Source of the DNA: Phaeosaccion multiseriatum
Taxonomy: Eukaryota; Ochrophyta, other classes
Direction: 5' to 3'
Assembly (NCBI GenBank): GCA_965112735.1
Contig: OZ218952.1
Span: 3,844,001-3,908,000, forward strand
DNA length: 64,000 bases
In this document: in pieces, positions 33,971-45,680 of the stretch
Layout: each line of letters begins with the position of its first letter
How positions within the stretch are numbered: the first letter of the stretch is position 1
Notes under the pieces: generated by a model
Databases searched by the model: none
Told to the model about the DNA's origin: nothing
Seen by the model: only the letters and a program-made list of their open reading frames with translations
Position numbers and translations under genes: made by a program

Positions 33971-36900
33971 TTACTTCCTGCCGCTCTGCAGCAGCCCAAT
34001 GCGCACCCACCCCCCTCCAGAAAGCCTTCCCTTCTCCTCCCCTCCTATCGCATAGGAGGTAGAGGCACAGAGGCACAGAGACGAGGCTCTCCTCCTCCTC
34101 CTCGGATCAGGTGGTTGCTCATGGTCGCTAATGGCAAGGGGCCGGCCGCTGACGCGCAGATGCGAAGCAGGAGCAGATGCGAAGCAGTCAGGAGCAGCTG
34201 CTACGTGTCTTTCGTGCCTCTCTTGTTGCTCTTTGCTCTTGTGTGGTGGTCCTCATGGGGGGGGGCGCTTCAGTCTGTGTATGTATGTATGTGTGTGTGT
34301 GTGTGCGTGTGTGTATGTGTGTGTATGTGAGTGTGTGTGTTTGTGAGTGTGTGTGTCGAGCGAGCGATAACAAAGCGCAGAGGACCGCAGCCCAATGACA
34401 GGAGGGGCAAAGCGACGTGAGGGGAGGGGGGAGGGGGGAGGGGGGAGGGAGAACGCAGGCGTAGGCGACGCACGGGCCAGGGCAACACGCACAACACACA
34501 AATGGCAACAAGCAAAACACTCACAACACACAAATGGATAGGGAGGGGGAGGGATGGAGGGAGCCCCCCTTCTCTCCATGTCTACTATCCCAATGCTTCC
34601 TCCTTGTCCTCCCTTGTCCTCCCTCTCCTTTTCCATACCCACATTCCCTCTCCCTCCTCCAGTGGTCAGTACTAGTGTCGTCGTGGACTGACTTGCTCTC
34701 TGTCTCGTTCTCTCTCACCTGCTCTCCAGCACAACATTAACCAGAAGGGCTTCCGCCTCGCTCACGCCCACCCGCGTCGGCTCGACGCCCCTCCCCTCCC
34801 CCCCTGCTACCTCCACCGGCTTGCCCATCAGTCGGAGACAGTAAATGACATCACGGGGCCGCAGCAGAGGATTATCGACGAGAACGGTGGTTGCTTGGAG
34901 ATCAAGCAGCTCCACGTCGAAGTTTCTGTCCTCGTCCAGAGGAAGGCCTGACTCCACCTCGGCTTTGATGGCGTGCTTGCACCACAGATGCTCCCCCGTC
35001 CTCTTTGAGACGAGCGGCGCAACCCTTACTGCTGCTGCTGTATCACCATTTGCTGCTGTTGTTGCTGCTGCTGCTGCTGACGCGGCTGCCGCCGCTGCTT
35101 TCCCAGGCGTGCATGCGCCATTGCAAGTGCTCTTGGGCTTCATCGAGACCGCTTTGCCCTTGTCCTTGCCCTTGCCCTTGGCCTTGGCCTTGCCATTGGC
35201 CCCTGCCCCAGCCCGAGTCGGTTCCCCTCCTCCCCCTTCCCCCTCTGCTGATCCTTCTCCTGCTGCTGCTCCTCCTCCTCCTTCTCCTCCTTCCCCTCCT
35301 GACTGCGTCGCCAACAACTGCCGCTGCGTTTCTTTCATGTTGTCGAGCTCATCCAAAATGCTCAAGCCCACCGTATCCCCCAAACGGTGCAGCTCTTCCC
35401 GAAGCCCCGTGACACTGGAAATTTGCATTTTGGCTGGGATTGCTTCCTTCGCACACCGAAGAACGCTCCTGGGTGTGCCTCCGCCACTCCGAGGCTCGAG
35501 CCACGACTTGGCAAAGGCCCACTTCTCTGTGTCAATGAGGTGGACCATGAGCTTCGTCAGCGTGTTCTGGCGGGACAGTAGGGCAGCCTTGCGCTGTGGG
35601 GTGAGGCCTCGACGTGTTGGCGTACCACCAACTGCTACTACACTGGAAGAAGCTGAACTACCAGTTGCCGCAGTCACTGCTCCTGCTTTTGCTCCATCGC
35701 CCTCGTCCTTGGCACTTTTCTCAGTAGCACCACCACCAGCAGTCGCCTTCTCCTTCTTCTTTTTCTTTTTCTTCTCCTTCTTCTCCTTCTTCTTCTTCTT
35801 CTCCTTGCTCTTCTTCTTCTTCTTCTTCTTCTTCTCCTCCTCCTCTTCCTCCTCCTCCTCCTTCTCCTCCTCCTCGTCCTCGTCCTCCTCCTCCTCCTCC
35901 TCCTCCCCCTCCTCCCCCTCCTCATTTCTCTTCTTCTCGTCCTCCTCCTTCTTCTTCTCCTCCTCCTCCTCCTCCTCCTCCTCCTCCTCCTCCTCCTCCT
36001 CCTCCTTTTTCTTCTTCTCGTCCTTCTTCCTCTTCTTCTCCTTCTTCTCCTTGTCGTTCTTGTGTACCGCTTCTGATGAGAGGGAACCCGCCGCCGTCTT
36101 CTTCTGCGTTCCACCCCCTCCTTTCGCCCCCCCATCCACTGCCATCCGCTTCATCTTCTTGGTCGCCTCTCCCCCTCCCTTGCCCCCTCCATCCACTGCC
36201 TTCCGCTTTCCTCCCTTTCCCCCTCCATCCACTGCCATCCGCTTTCCTCCCTTGCCCCCTCCATCCACTGCCATCCGTTCCCCTCCCTTGTCCCCCCCCT
36301 TCACCACCACTCCCTTGCTCTTTTTGGTCGATGGCTTCCCTGTCTTGCCGCCCTCATACACTGCCATCCCCTTGCTCTTCTTGGCCCGTTTTCCCACCGA
36401 TACACCGCTGCTGCCACTGCTGCCGCTCCTGCCGGGCTCCCCCCCTTCCGTCGCTGTCCTTTGGTTGTCCGGCAATGTGTCGGTGGGGGTCATGGTGGTG
36501 GTGGTGGGAGTGGTGGGAGTAGCGGTGGTGGCCGTGGTGGTGGCGGTGGTGGTGGTGGGGGGGTGGGGGGGGATGGAGGCGATCTCATCGGCTTCCGTTT
36601 CGCCAAAGCCGTCGTTGATGCCCATGTAGTCGTAGCCCTCCTCCTCCTCCTCCTCCTCCTCCTCCTCCTCCTCCTCCTCCTCCTCCTCCTCCTCCTCCTC
36701 CTCCTCCTCCTCCTCCTCCTTCTCCTCCCTATCCTTCTCCTCCTCCTCTTCTTCTTCCTCCTCCTCCTCCTCTTCCTCCTCTTCTTCTTCTTCTTCTTCT
36801 TCTTCTTCCTCCTCCTCCTCCTCCTCCGCCTCCGTCGCTTTTCCCTCCTTGCCCTTCTTCTTCTGCTGCTGCTCCTGCTGCTGCTTCTTGTTCTTCTTCT

Positions 36901-37759
36901 CACCTTCTCCTTGTGCAACGGACAAACCTTCACTGTTGGTGATCCCTCCCCCCCCCCCTCCTCCTCCTTCCGCAGCAAATGACTGTCCGTTCACATCACT
37001 GATCACCCTTACCATCTTTGCTCCCTCCTCCGCCCCCACCTCCTCGCCCGCGCTGCCTGAGACAAGTCGTGCAAGCTTCTTAGGGGCTGTGCCGGACCAG
37101 CTGCCCTTCCTCTTCCTCTTGAGGTGATGCGCCGTACGCTTCTCTGACTCCTGTCTTTCCTCCCCATCTTCCTCCTGCTCCTGTCCCTGTTCCTCCTCCT
37201 GTTGCTCCTGCTCCTGCTGTTCCTCCTGCTCCTCCTCCTCCTGCTCCGGCGACTGGGTCTTCCCCTTCTTCTCAGTGCCCTTACCCACCCCCATCCCTGG
37301 CCTCCTTTCTTCAGGAAAGGACTCTGTCCGCACCCTCCCACCCTTGTAGATTCGAACCCTGATCATCTTCGGTGGCGCCTCAACGTTCATCCATGTGCCG
37401 TTTTCCTGCATTAGAAGAACATCGTCGTCGTCGTTGTTGTTGCCACTGTCCCCATCGTCATGGACGTCGATTACTTCCTGTTGCTGCTCCTGCTGCCCCG
37501 GCTGCTGGCGTTTCGATGGGCCAGAGTCAATACTGGTGCTGGTGTTGGTGTTTCTACTCCTTCTCATGGGGTTCTTAAACACCGGCTCAGGGCTCCTGCT
37601 CCTGCTCCTGCTCGAGCTCGTGCTCGTGCTCGTGCTACTCAAGCTCCTCCTCCTCCTGCTCCGACCCTCCTCCCTCACATCTGCCTCCTTTGGGTTGGAC
37701 TTACTCAGGCCAGAGACGGTTGTGGTGGTGATGCCCCCGCTGCCACCGCCACCACCAGC

Positions 37760-37790
<31 letters not shown>

Positions 37791-37976
37791 TTGCTGCCTC
37801 TCAGTCCTTCCACTCCTCCTCTTCCACCCTCCCCCCCCTTCTCTCCGTGGACGTTTCCAGCGGGGATGACGAGGAGACTCGCTGCTGGTGACATCCCTGC
37901 AAGTCTCTGCCTGCCTCGACTTCCAAGGCAGCACCTTGCCTCTCCTTCGGTAGTGGAGGAGGCTGAAACTCCTTTT
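33971..37976 (-). CDS. Lys/Glu-rich protein of unknown function
   Basis: A main exon runs from an acceptor near 37976 to a donor at 34719 (GAGAGCAG/GTGAG), and a phase-2-compatible terminal exon is likely at 34148-33971 (ending SGRK-TAA). The first in-frame Met of the main exon is at 37894; a further 5' exon is possible. The centre is an extreme run of Glu, Lys and Ser blocks, including several poly-Glu tracts and KKKSKEKKKKKEKK-like stretches. Two regions look like ordinary protein: LTPQRKAALLSRQNTLTKLM...WAFAKSWLEP, and near the C-terminus EHLWCKHAIKAEVESGL...RPRDVIYCLRLMG. No domain recognised. Lysine-rich blocks would fit a nuclear protein, which is only a guess. Three copies of the dispersed motif are embedded (35040, 35622, 36933), read as NGDTAA, VGGTPT and ITNSE. 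Confidence 0.55.
35740..36840. repeat. CTC/CTT coding arrays and CCATCCACTGCC repeats
   Basis: Several CTC/CTT arrays (35750-36045 and 36636-36830) encode poly-Glu/Lys on the minus strand. Between them, 36125-36300 holds repeats of about 36-42 bp carrying CCCCCTCCATCCACTGCCAT, encoding MAVDGGGKGG units. Confidence 0.8.
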
Positions 37977-38099
37977 CTGGATCCACGTGTATGTAGACAA
38001 GAGAGAGAGAGAGACGGATGCCGGGCCAGCACGCACGCACACATGGTAATAAGGTTCATGCATCAAACCTTTCCAAACCCACCGCAGAGAAGGACATAG

Positions 38100-39040
38100 A
38101 CGAGTCATCGCGTAAAGACCATTTAAGGCAGCAACGAGCGGCGTACGCAACAGCAAACAAACGAGTCCACATACAAGGATGCCCCCCCCATTCCCTTTCC
38201 CTCCGAGTCAACAAGCAGTGAGCATGGTATAGTACGTGTGCACCTCCCCGTAACTTACCTCGCAAGCCGCCTCTCTTGATGACGGAGAGGAACGTGGGGG
38301 GTTCTTTCTTATCTCGTCCTCACCTTCCCCACCCCCATGCGGGGGAGTGAAGCTTTGTTCCAGTCAGCCCCCCTCTGTGCTACTTGAGGCGACACCAAGG
38401 GCTGATGCGTGTCTTCCCCTTCACCCCACGTCACTGAGAAAAGTAAAGCGAGGGTAGGCGCGCATAGGGGGGGGGGGATGGGGGGAAGAGTAAAGCCACG
38501 AGAAGGCAGACAAATCTTCCTCATCTGACTACGGCTATCTATTCTAACGACGGCTGAGGCACTTAGTAAGACTGTAAAGGGGGGGGGGGGCTGCGAGGGA
38601 GGGGGGGGAAGGAGAGATGGGTGTCCAGAGGGGGGGGGGGAAGGAAGAGGGGGTAGGAGAATGAGCCTTCCGTCTCAAGTACGCACCTAAAGACGTTATT
38701 CTTGCTTCTTCGGTGGCTGTGTCCCTCTCTCTCTGCCTCTCCTGCCTTTTTTGCTATTCTTTTTTTCTTTTTTTTTTTGCTCTCTCTCTGCTCTTGAAAT
38801 GTGTACACGTATCACCACCCCATATACGTGTATGTCATCTGTGAGTACGCTCACACTCCCTTCCTAGTATCGTATATATTACACCCTTAAGTGCCATCTA
38901 TGGTTGTCTAAAAGTAATGTCTCACCGCCCCGGGGAACTCCCTTCCTACACACACACACACACACACACACACACTTTCACACTTTCAGTTTCTTAGGTG
39001 ATTCCTATTAAGTCAATAAAGTTCCTTCTCCCTTCCGTCA
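38100..39040. other. Intergenic, no supported gene
   Basis: Short open frames only, with homopurine and poly-G runs at 38460-38650. The 5' exon of the Lys/Glu-rich gene may lie in its left part. Nothing else is supported. Confidence 0.5.
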
Positions 39041-39043
39041 CAG

Positions 39044-39126
39044 CCACTAGATGCCACCAACATTACCAAGGCATCGAAGGAGGCACTCGCGGCAGCCAAG
39101 AAGGCTGAAGCAACCAAGCGCACCAG
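39044..39126 (+). other. Isolated exon-like fragment
   Basis: A pyrimidine-rich tract and CACAG precede an 83-base open stretch (PLDATNITKASKEALAAAKK, then AEATKRT) followed by the donor-like AG/GTATGG. The composition is helical and protein-like, unlike the surrounding DNA, but no partner exon was found on either side. It could be a captured gene fragment linked to the dispersed repeat that starts just after it. Confidence 0.3.
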
Positions 39127-39364
39127 GTATGGTGTGCCACATGGAGGCATGGAGGGCCAGGGTGGAGACATCCACCGAATCCACGAGGTATCATCTCGTC
39201 CCTTTTGGGATGGAGCAGCAACCAATGCTCTTCCTCTTTTTTTCCGAGAGCCCCCCCCCCCCCGAAGCCCAACCAAGTTGGTGATACAATGCTCCGAAAC
39301 CCCTTTTTTACCCACTTTAAAGAAACTTTAAAGCCCTATTTGACGCACGAAAAAAAAAAAATCA

Positions 39365-39510
39365 CGTAAAAATAATCTAAGATAAAAGGGCGTCAAAGGG
39401 CGTCAAAGTGCGTCAAACAGGGCTTTAAAGGGGTTCAAACGTCGTCAAACGTCGTCAAAGTAATCGTCATTTGGCGTCAAAAAAAAATCACGGGGCGTCA
39501 AAAGTGCCGC
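39365..39510. repeat. GCGTCAAA octamer repeat
   Basis: GCGTCAAA and GTCGTCAAA/CGTCAAA variants recur about nine times with A-rich spacers (AAAAATCACG), in an AT-richer stretch than the rest of the window. Confidence 0.8.
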
Positions 39511-39752
39511 TCAACCGCGAAATCACAGTAAAAGTAACGTCTCGCCACCTCCCCCCCTCTTTACATTCCATTTTTTCCTCCCTTTTTATCTCTCCCTCTC
39601 TCCAGCTATTTCTCCATCTCCCTTGACTCCTCGCCTGTCGAAATGCCCTTGCTGAAGCTCTTGTTGCGGACTCTGTTCGCGTGAGGAAAGAAGCAAGGGG
39701 AGGGGGGCACTTGAAAAAGGCACGGATCGCAAAGGTGGGAAGAGGCAGCAAA

Positions 39753-39783
<31 letters not shown>

Positions 39784-40369
39784 CGGGGAGGGGAGGGGGG
39801 CGGGGCACAGAAAGAGACAGGAGAAGAGAAAGACAAGAGTAGACACGTGGAGAGGGAGACAGAGAGAGCGGAAGACGGATACCCAGAGAGGGGAAGAGAG
39901 ATGCAAGAGAAACATAGCGTCAGATGGAGAGAGAGAGACAGACGGACAGACAGCAAAAGACTCAGAGACGCCGAGATAGGCAAACACGCACACAGAGGGA
40001 GAGGGACGAAGGACGGCGCGCCGCTAAGGACAAGGGGATGGGAGACGTCAGAGATCAGACAAAACGCTCCTCCTTCCCTCCGAGGAGGGGAGGGGAGGGG
40101 AGAGCAGGCTTACCTTACCCCGCTGCCTCGATCGGTGCTGGGCTGCTGTATCACCACCTGCTGCTGCTCCTCCTCGCCACGAGTCCGGAAGGGCGGAGCG
40201 AGCCTTCTCGTCATGTCCTCCCTGCGTACCCGAGGGAGTCAGACGAGGACGGAGGGAAAAGGGGAGGGACGGAGGGGGGGACGGAGGGAGTGGGGGGGTT
40301 GTGACGTCGAGCGAAACAAAGCAGAGATGGCCCTGCCCGGCTCCCCGCCCCCCCCCCCCCACTCTCTCC

Positions 40370-40400
<31 letters not shown>

Positions 40401-40724
40401 CTCTGCCCCTCTGAAAGAAAGCATCGCACACCACACCTCGCACCGCAGCCGTCAGTCTGAGAAGGCTTGTGCTTTCCCAGCCCGCTCTCTCACGCTCCCT
40501 CTCACTCTCACTCTCCCTCTCCTTCTCACTCCCATTCTCCTGCCCCCCTCCCTCTCGTTATCACTCCCACTCTGCTCTCCCTCTCATTCCCACTCTGCTC
40601 TCCCTCTCCCTCTCCTCCCCCTCTCCCTATTCCGCTCCCTCTCACTCTCTGCTCCCTCTCACTCTCTCTCACCCTCTCTCTCACTCCCTCTCTCTCCCAC
40701 TCTCCCGCTCTCTCTCCCTCTCAC
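39511..40724. other. Intergenic purine and pyrimidine arrays
   Basis: GAGA/GACAGA-rich DNA at 39765-40020 and CTCTCC/CACTCC-rich DNA at 40330-40735. One copy of the dispersed motif lies at 40148-40161. No gene supported. Confidence 0.6.
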
Positions 40725-41286
40725 TCACGCTGTCAAAGCATCCAGTAAAGACAGTGATCCGGACGATAGACCCCTCTCCAACGAGCGCCGGGCATCCTCT
40801 GCTCCTCCGTGCTGACCTTCCTTATCCTCCTCGTCCTCGTCCTCCTCCTCCCCCCCCTGCCGCTCCCCTCTCCCCTCCCCCTCCCCCTCCCCCTCCTCCG
40901 GCTGCTGCTGTACCACCAACTGCTGCGGCGGTGGCGGTGGTGGCGGGTCTCTGCTGCGTCTCCTCCTCTCTCTCCGTGGAACCACTTGGAAGCGAGCAGG
41001 GAAGGTGCTAGCGCCTCCCCCTTTCCCCGCCCCTGCTCCGTCCTGCTGCTGAATCACCAACTGCTGATCCTGCGGCGGTTTCCCCTGCTGCCCCTGCCCC
41101 CGGGCGGGGATGGCTGTGCTCACCCCCGTCAGCCCTATAATGCCACTCCCCGCCAGGCTCACCCCGACGCGAGTAGAGGGAGCAGGGCGGTATGAAGTGC
41201 TCGAATCTGAAACCTGACTTGGTGAAGGCACCAGTCGAAGGCCGAGCCCACGCCCCTCGTCGTACGCTGACGAAGGAGTCGGTGAT

Positions 41287-41325
<39 letters not shown>

Positions 41326-41686
41326 GTGGCGGGGGAGAAGGACGAGGCATTGCCCTTCCTGGGAGGGGTCCAAGCGCCCGGGTGAGACATTCTCATAGGA
41401 GAGGTGCTGCTCGCTCCTCCTCCTCTCCGTCCTCTTCCCGATCGGGCAAGGCTGTTGCTGCTGTCGCTTCCGCTGCTCCTCCTTCTCCTTGGGGTGCTGG
41501 GCGATCGGATACCCACTGACACCGGCATGCCCTCAAAGCTACCCAAACTGCTTCCCAGGCTGCTGTTGCTTCCCAGGCTGCCTCTCCCTGAGGTTGGCCA
41601 TCCCGGAGGAGGCGAAGTGATGATCGCACCCGGAGCACTGCCATATCCGTACCCGCCCCGTCCTCCTCCTCCTCCTCCTCCTCCTC

Positions 41687-41717
<31 letters not shown>

Positions 41718-43889
41718 ACCACCACCACCTCCACCTCCCCCGCTTCCTCCTGCCGCAGTACTCCCATTGCCGCTGCTCGTGAACCTCCTGAACTCTGCCT
41801 TCTGGCTGGCGAGCTCTCTCTCCACTCGAACGAGACGTTGTCGGTTCTGCGCTGATCTCCTCGCGAGCTCTTCCAGCACAAAGGCGCCTCCCTCTCCCTC
41901 CCCGTGGCCGTGGTCACCCCACACACCGGCCAACAAGCCCGGCTCCAGCCACTGCCGTCGCCAAGTCTCCGCCGCCTCGACCGCTCCCGTCACTGCTCGC
42001 CCTCCGCCCCTCCCTCCTCCTTCTCCTCCTCCCTCTGTTCGTGCTGCTGCTGCTGCTGCTGCTCTTGCTCGACGACCAGCACCACCGCCTCCCGCCCCAT
42101 AAGCCTCTAAGGCTGTATCACCAACTGCTGCTGCTGCTGCTATGGCGGCTGCCTCCCCGTCTTCGAAGCAACTACCACCACCGCCGCAGCCGTCAAGGTC
42201 GTATCCATTCTCGCTGGTGGCGCCCCTTCGCCTCGCCAGTTGCTCCTTCTCCTCCTCTCGTGCCAGTTTTAACTCCTCAAGCCTTCTCCGCCTATCCCTC
42301 CTCTCCTCCCCCAGCACCCTCAAGCATTGCACGGGGAAGGCAATGCCCGTCCCCGTGAGGAAGACAGCGGCGTCTCTCTCCGACTCAAAGCACCCGTAAC
42401 CTTCCTCCTCCTCCTCCTCCTCCACCTCCACCTCCTTCTCCTCCTCCTCCTCCCCTGGGGTACCGCTCGCACTGAGGCGCATCGTCGTCGTCTTCACCGC
42501 CCCTGCCGCTACCCCTGGTGCCCCTCCTGACCAAGAGCTGGAGGAGGAGGAAGTCTCCATTCCCATGGGCGGGGGGGGAGGGATCAAGCTCCACACGTCC
42601 ACATCTTGTCCCCTTGCGGCCGTCGCTGCCTCTCGGAGCTTTGCAAACAGACTCCCCCGCCCCTCTTGTCCTTCTCCTTCTTCCCCTCTTTCTCCCCACG
42701 CTCCCAGTCTCACAGCGTCGCTGCTCAGCTGCTGCTGCTGCTGCTGCTTCTGCTCCTGTATTATCAACTGCGGCTGTTGCTGCTGTTGCTGCTTCCCCCC
42801 GATCTCGTCCGAGAGAGCCTTGTCGAGGAAGCCGATAACATCCTCGAGTGTGATGAAACCGTCCTCGTCCTTGTCAAGCTCCAGCGCCCCCAACGCCTGC
42901 AAATGATAAGAAGGTTACATGATGGCACGTGTGTGGCATCACCAGAGGCAGGAGCAGGCAGGGGGTAGGGGGTAGCCTTCCATAAGTGAATGAAGTCAAC
43001 TCACCTCCACACCTTCAGGTTCTTCCCTCCCTCCTCTTCTCCATCCCTCCTTCCTTCCTTCCTTCCTTCCTTCCTTCCTTCCTTCCTTCCTTCCTTCCTT
43101 CCTTCTCTCCTTTCCTCCTCCCCTCCTTCCCTCCTTCCTTCCTTCCTTCCTTCCTTCCTTCCTTCCTTCCTTCTCTTTTCTCTTCCTTCTCCTCACCTGG
43201 CACTGCTCCAACCGGAAGGCAGTCCACGTCATGCCCAATGTGCGCAGCTTCCTCGCGAAAGTTCCCACCGACACGCGGCTGCCTGGACCTTTCAAGCCCA
43301 GGCTCAGGCAAGCACGGCCAATGTGACTCTCCAGCTAATGATGAATGGTACACGCATTGTGTTCGACAAGAGGCATCAATAAGACGTTAGTTGCGGACAG
43401 GGGGGAATAGAAGGTGAGAAAACAAAGAAGAGTGTGATTGTGGACACGTTGCCAGCAAGGTGTCAGAGAGTGATAGAGTCGTCAGAGGCCAGGAGAGAGG
43501 ATAGGAAAGCAAGGAATTGCTTTTGCAAAGGAGATACACCACACACCAACCCCTCTCCCGGACTTGATGCTACTCACCAAGTGAGGGTGTTTGCAGCGCT
43601 GCACAACCTTTGAGAGAATCCCTAGGAGCGCCTTCCTGACATCGGCGTACGGAGGGGTTAGCATTCCCCTCAGCTGGGCGAGGGGAAGCACCCACAGCTC
43701 CTCCAGCTCGGCGCTGGTCAACCTCGTAGGTGGTTGCTCATCACCGTTGGAATTTCCGTCCTGGGACCCTTCGTTCGGGTGCGAGTCGCGTCGTCGAGCG
43801 GCACGCGGAGGAACGGAGATGCTACGGTTTACCATTTTTCTCTGTTCTGTGCCCAAGGGAAGAGTTTGAGCAAGAAAATTAGGGGACAT
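40725..43889 (-). CDS. EF-hand protein with Ser/Gly/Gln-rich C-terminal region
   Basis: Three phase-0 exons: 43889-43578, 43334-43197, 42896-40725 (TGA). The first two encode ordinary helical sequence (LTSAELEELWVLPLAQLRGM, then LRTLGMTWTAFRLEQCQ), and exon 3 opens with an EF-hand loop, LDKDEDGFITLEDVIGFLD, so calcium binding is likely. No paired second EF-hand is visible. The remaining 650 residues are low complexity: poly-Gln, poly-Gly from a GGA tract at 41660-41712, and many Ser/Arg/Pro. Six copies of the dispersed motif lie in this exon, read as LIIQ, VGDTA, VSPTP, QLVIQ and QLVVQ in different frames. Family not recognised. The gene is divergent from CPS. Confidence 0.6.
43040..43190. 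repeat. (CTTC)n intron array
   Basis: CTTC array filling the intron between exons 2 and 3 of the EF-hand gene. Confidence 0.9.
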
Positions 43890-44179
43890 CCTCTCGCCAG
43901 AAAGGCGTTATAAACCCATGAGTGGATGCACCATGCGGTCAGCAGCTATATGGTGCAGCAGCAGGCCTACGTTTACAGTACGTTCACGGTTTGGAAGTTC
44001 CTGTCTTGGTCATCCGTGCCATCTGTGACAGACCCCCATTTGAAATTTCGGGTCATGATTTGTGGCTCTCGAGGTTGGGCACAAAAGGCACAGGACAGCA
44101 GCGTGTGCCTGATTACAAGGAGGAAACAAAGACCCTTGAATCCAGCCTTCTCGGGGGTCGAAGCAGGGTTCCATTGACA
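43890..44179. promoter_or_regulatory. Divergent intergenic region, EF-hand protein and CPS
   Basis: 290 bp between the two start codons. An open frame continues upstream of the chosen CPS start to 43922, so a longer CPS N-terminus cannot be fully excluded. No promoter motif recognised. Confidence 0.45.
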
Positions 44180-45630
44180 ATGTCGTCTTCGTCTGTGAGC
44201 GCCATCCCCCTCATCAACATCAAAGATGGTGAGTTGAGTGAGATCGAGGAGTGGACACTTTCACACCTGTATCAGACACAGCGTAGGAATGAAAGAGTGC
44301 GAGTCATAGTATTGTGGAGGCTAGGGAGGGGAGAAGAGAAGGGTGAAGTCGGGACTAAGAAGAGGAAGAGGCGGCTTCATGGGATTCCGGATCTTTCTTC
44401 TCGTGTCGCGATCTTGAGAGTTTGAGAAGGTCGCCTGTGTGAAAGCGCAGCAGCTCTCTCATGAGCTCCTTCGTAGTTTCGTTCGGCTTCCTAGCTCATA
44501 CCGTGGCTGTGGGGAGGAGCTCTGGAAGCAGCGCAAGTATGGCGAATCGCCCCCATTCGCTTGGCGGCTTTGTTCACCCTGGCTGACTGCAGAGCAACCC
44601 CGCCCCCGCGACCCTCTTGACCCACTCGCGGAAGCACCTCCCTTGTACCATCTTACCCGCATCTGGGAGTGGCCTGCTGGCTTGCTGGTGATAGGGAGGG
44701 GCATTGTCAAATTTGGCTCTCTCCGTAACGAGCTTCGCTCGCCCTCTGACCCTCGCGTGGACCTCCCCTGCCGCTCGCCACACCCCCTTCCCTTCCTATG
44801 CCCCCTGGTTCTATCTCTTTTCCCCATCCACCTTTCACCCTCCACCCTTATCATCCACCCATCATATCCCATTCATACATGTGTGTGCGTGTGTGTGTGT
44901 GTGTGTGTGTTTATGCAGAGGTGGGCATGGCCAAACCCGATGGATTGGGTTTCGAGCAGGGCCAGCTCACCCTCAAGAACGGCACAGTCGTCAACGGGTA
45001 CTCTTTCGGAGCAGACAAGAGCATGAGCGGAGAGGTCGTCTTCAACACGGGTATGTATGCCAAATGCTTGGATGTGGTCTGGACGGGCGGGGGTGGTGCG
45101 GTGGGGGTGGTGATGGTGGTGGTGGTGGTGGTGGTGGTGCCGTGAGGGAGGGAGGGGCAGGAAGTGGCCGAGACATAGCCCAAACCAGAGCATAATGCCT
45201 GAGCAAGGGCGCCGCCCAAACTGCGGTCCTTTTAACCCAATGCATGTGCCCATCTACCCAGCTACCCACCCGCCCACACACGCACACTCACGCACACACA
45301 CACTCACACGCATACACACACTCACACGCACACACACAGGAATGGTTGGGTACCCCGAGGCGCTGACGGACCCCTCCTACCGAGGCCAGATCCTCGTGCT
45401 GACCTTCCCTCTGGTGGGAAACTACGGAGTGCCCCCCGAGAAGGAGCTTGACGAGCTCGGCCTGCCCGCTTATTTCGAGTCCTTCGAGATTCACATCGCC
45501 GGCCTCATTGTCAGCCAGGTGGGTGGGTAGAAGTCAGTGGGTGGGTGGGTGGGTGGGTGGGTGTGCCCAGGGGAGGGAGGCGGAAGGATGATGAGCCGGC
45601 TCCGAACTAAGTACTGAATGATGATGGCAC

Positions 45631-45680
<50 letters not shown>

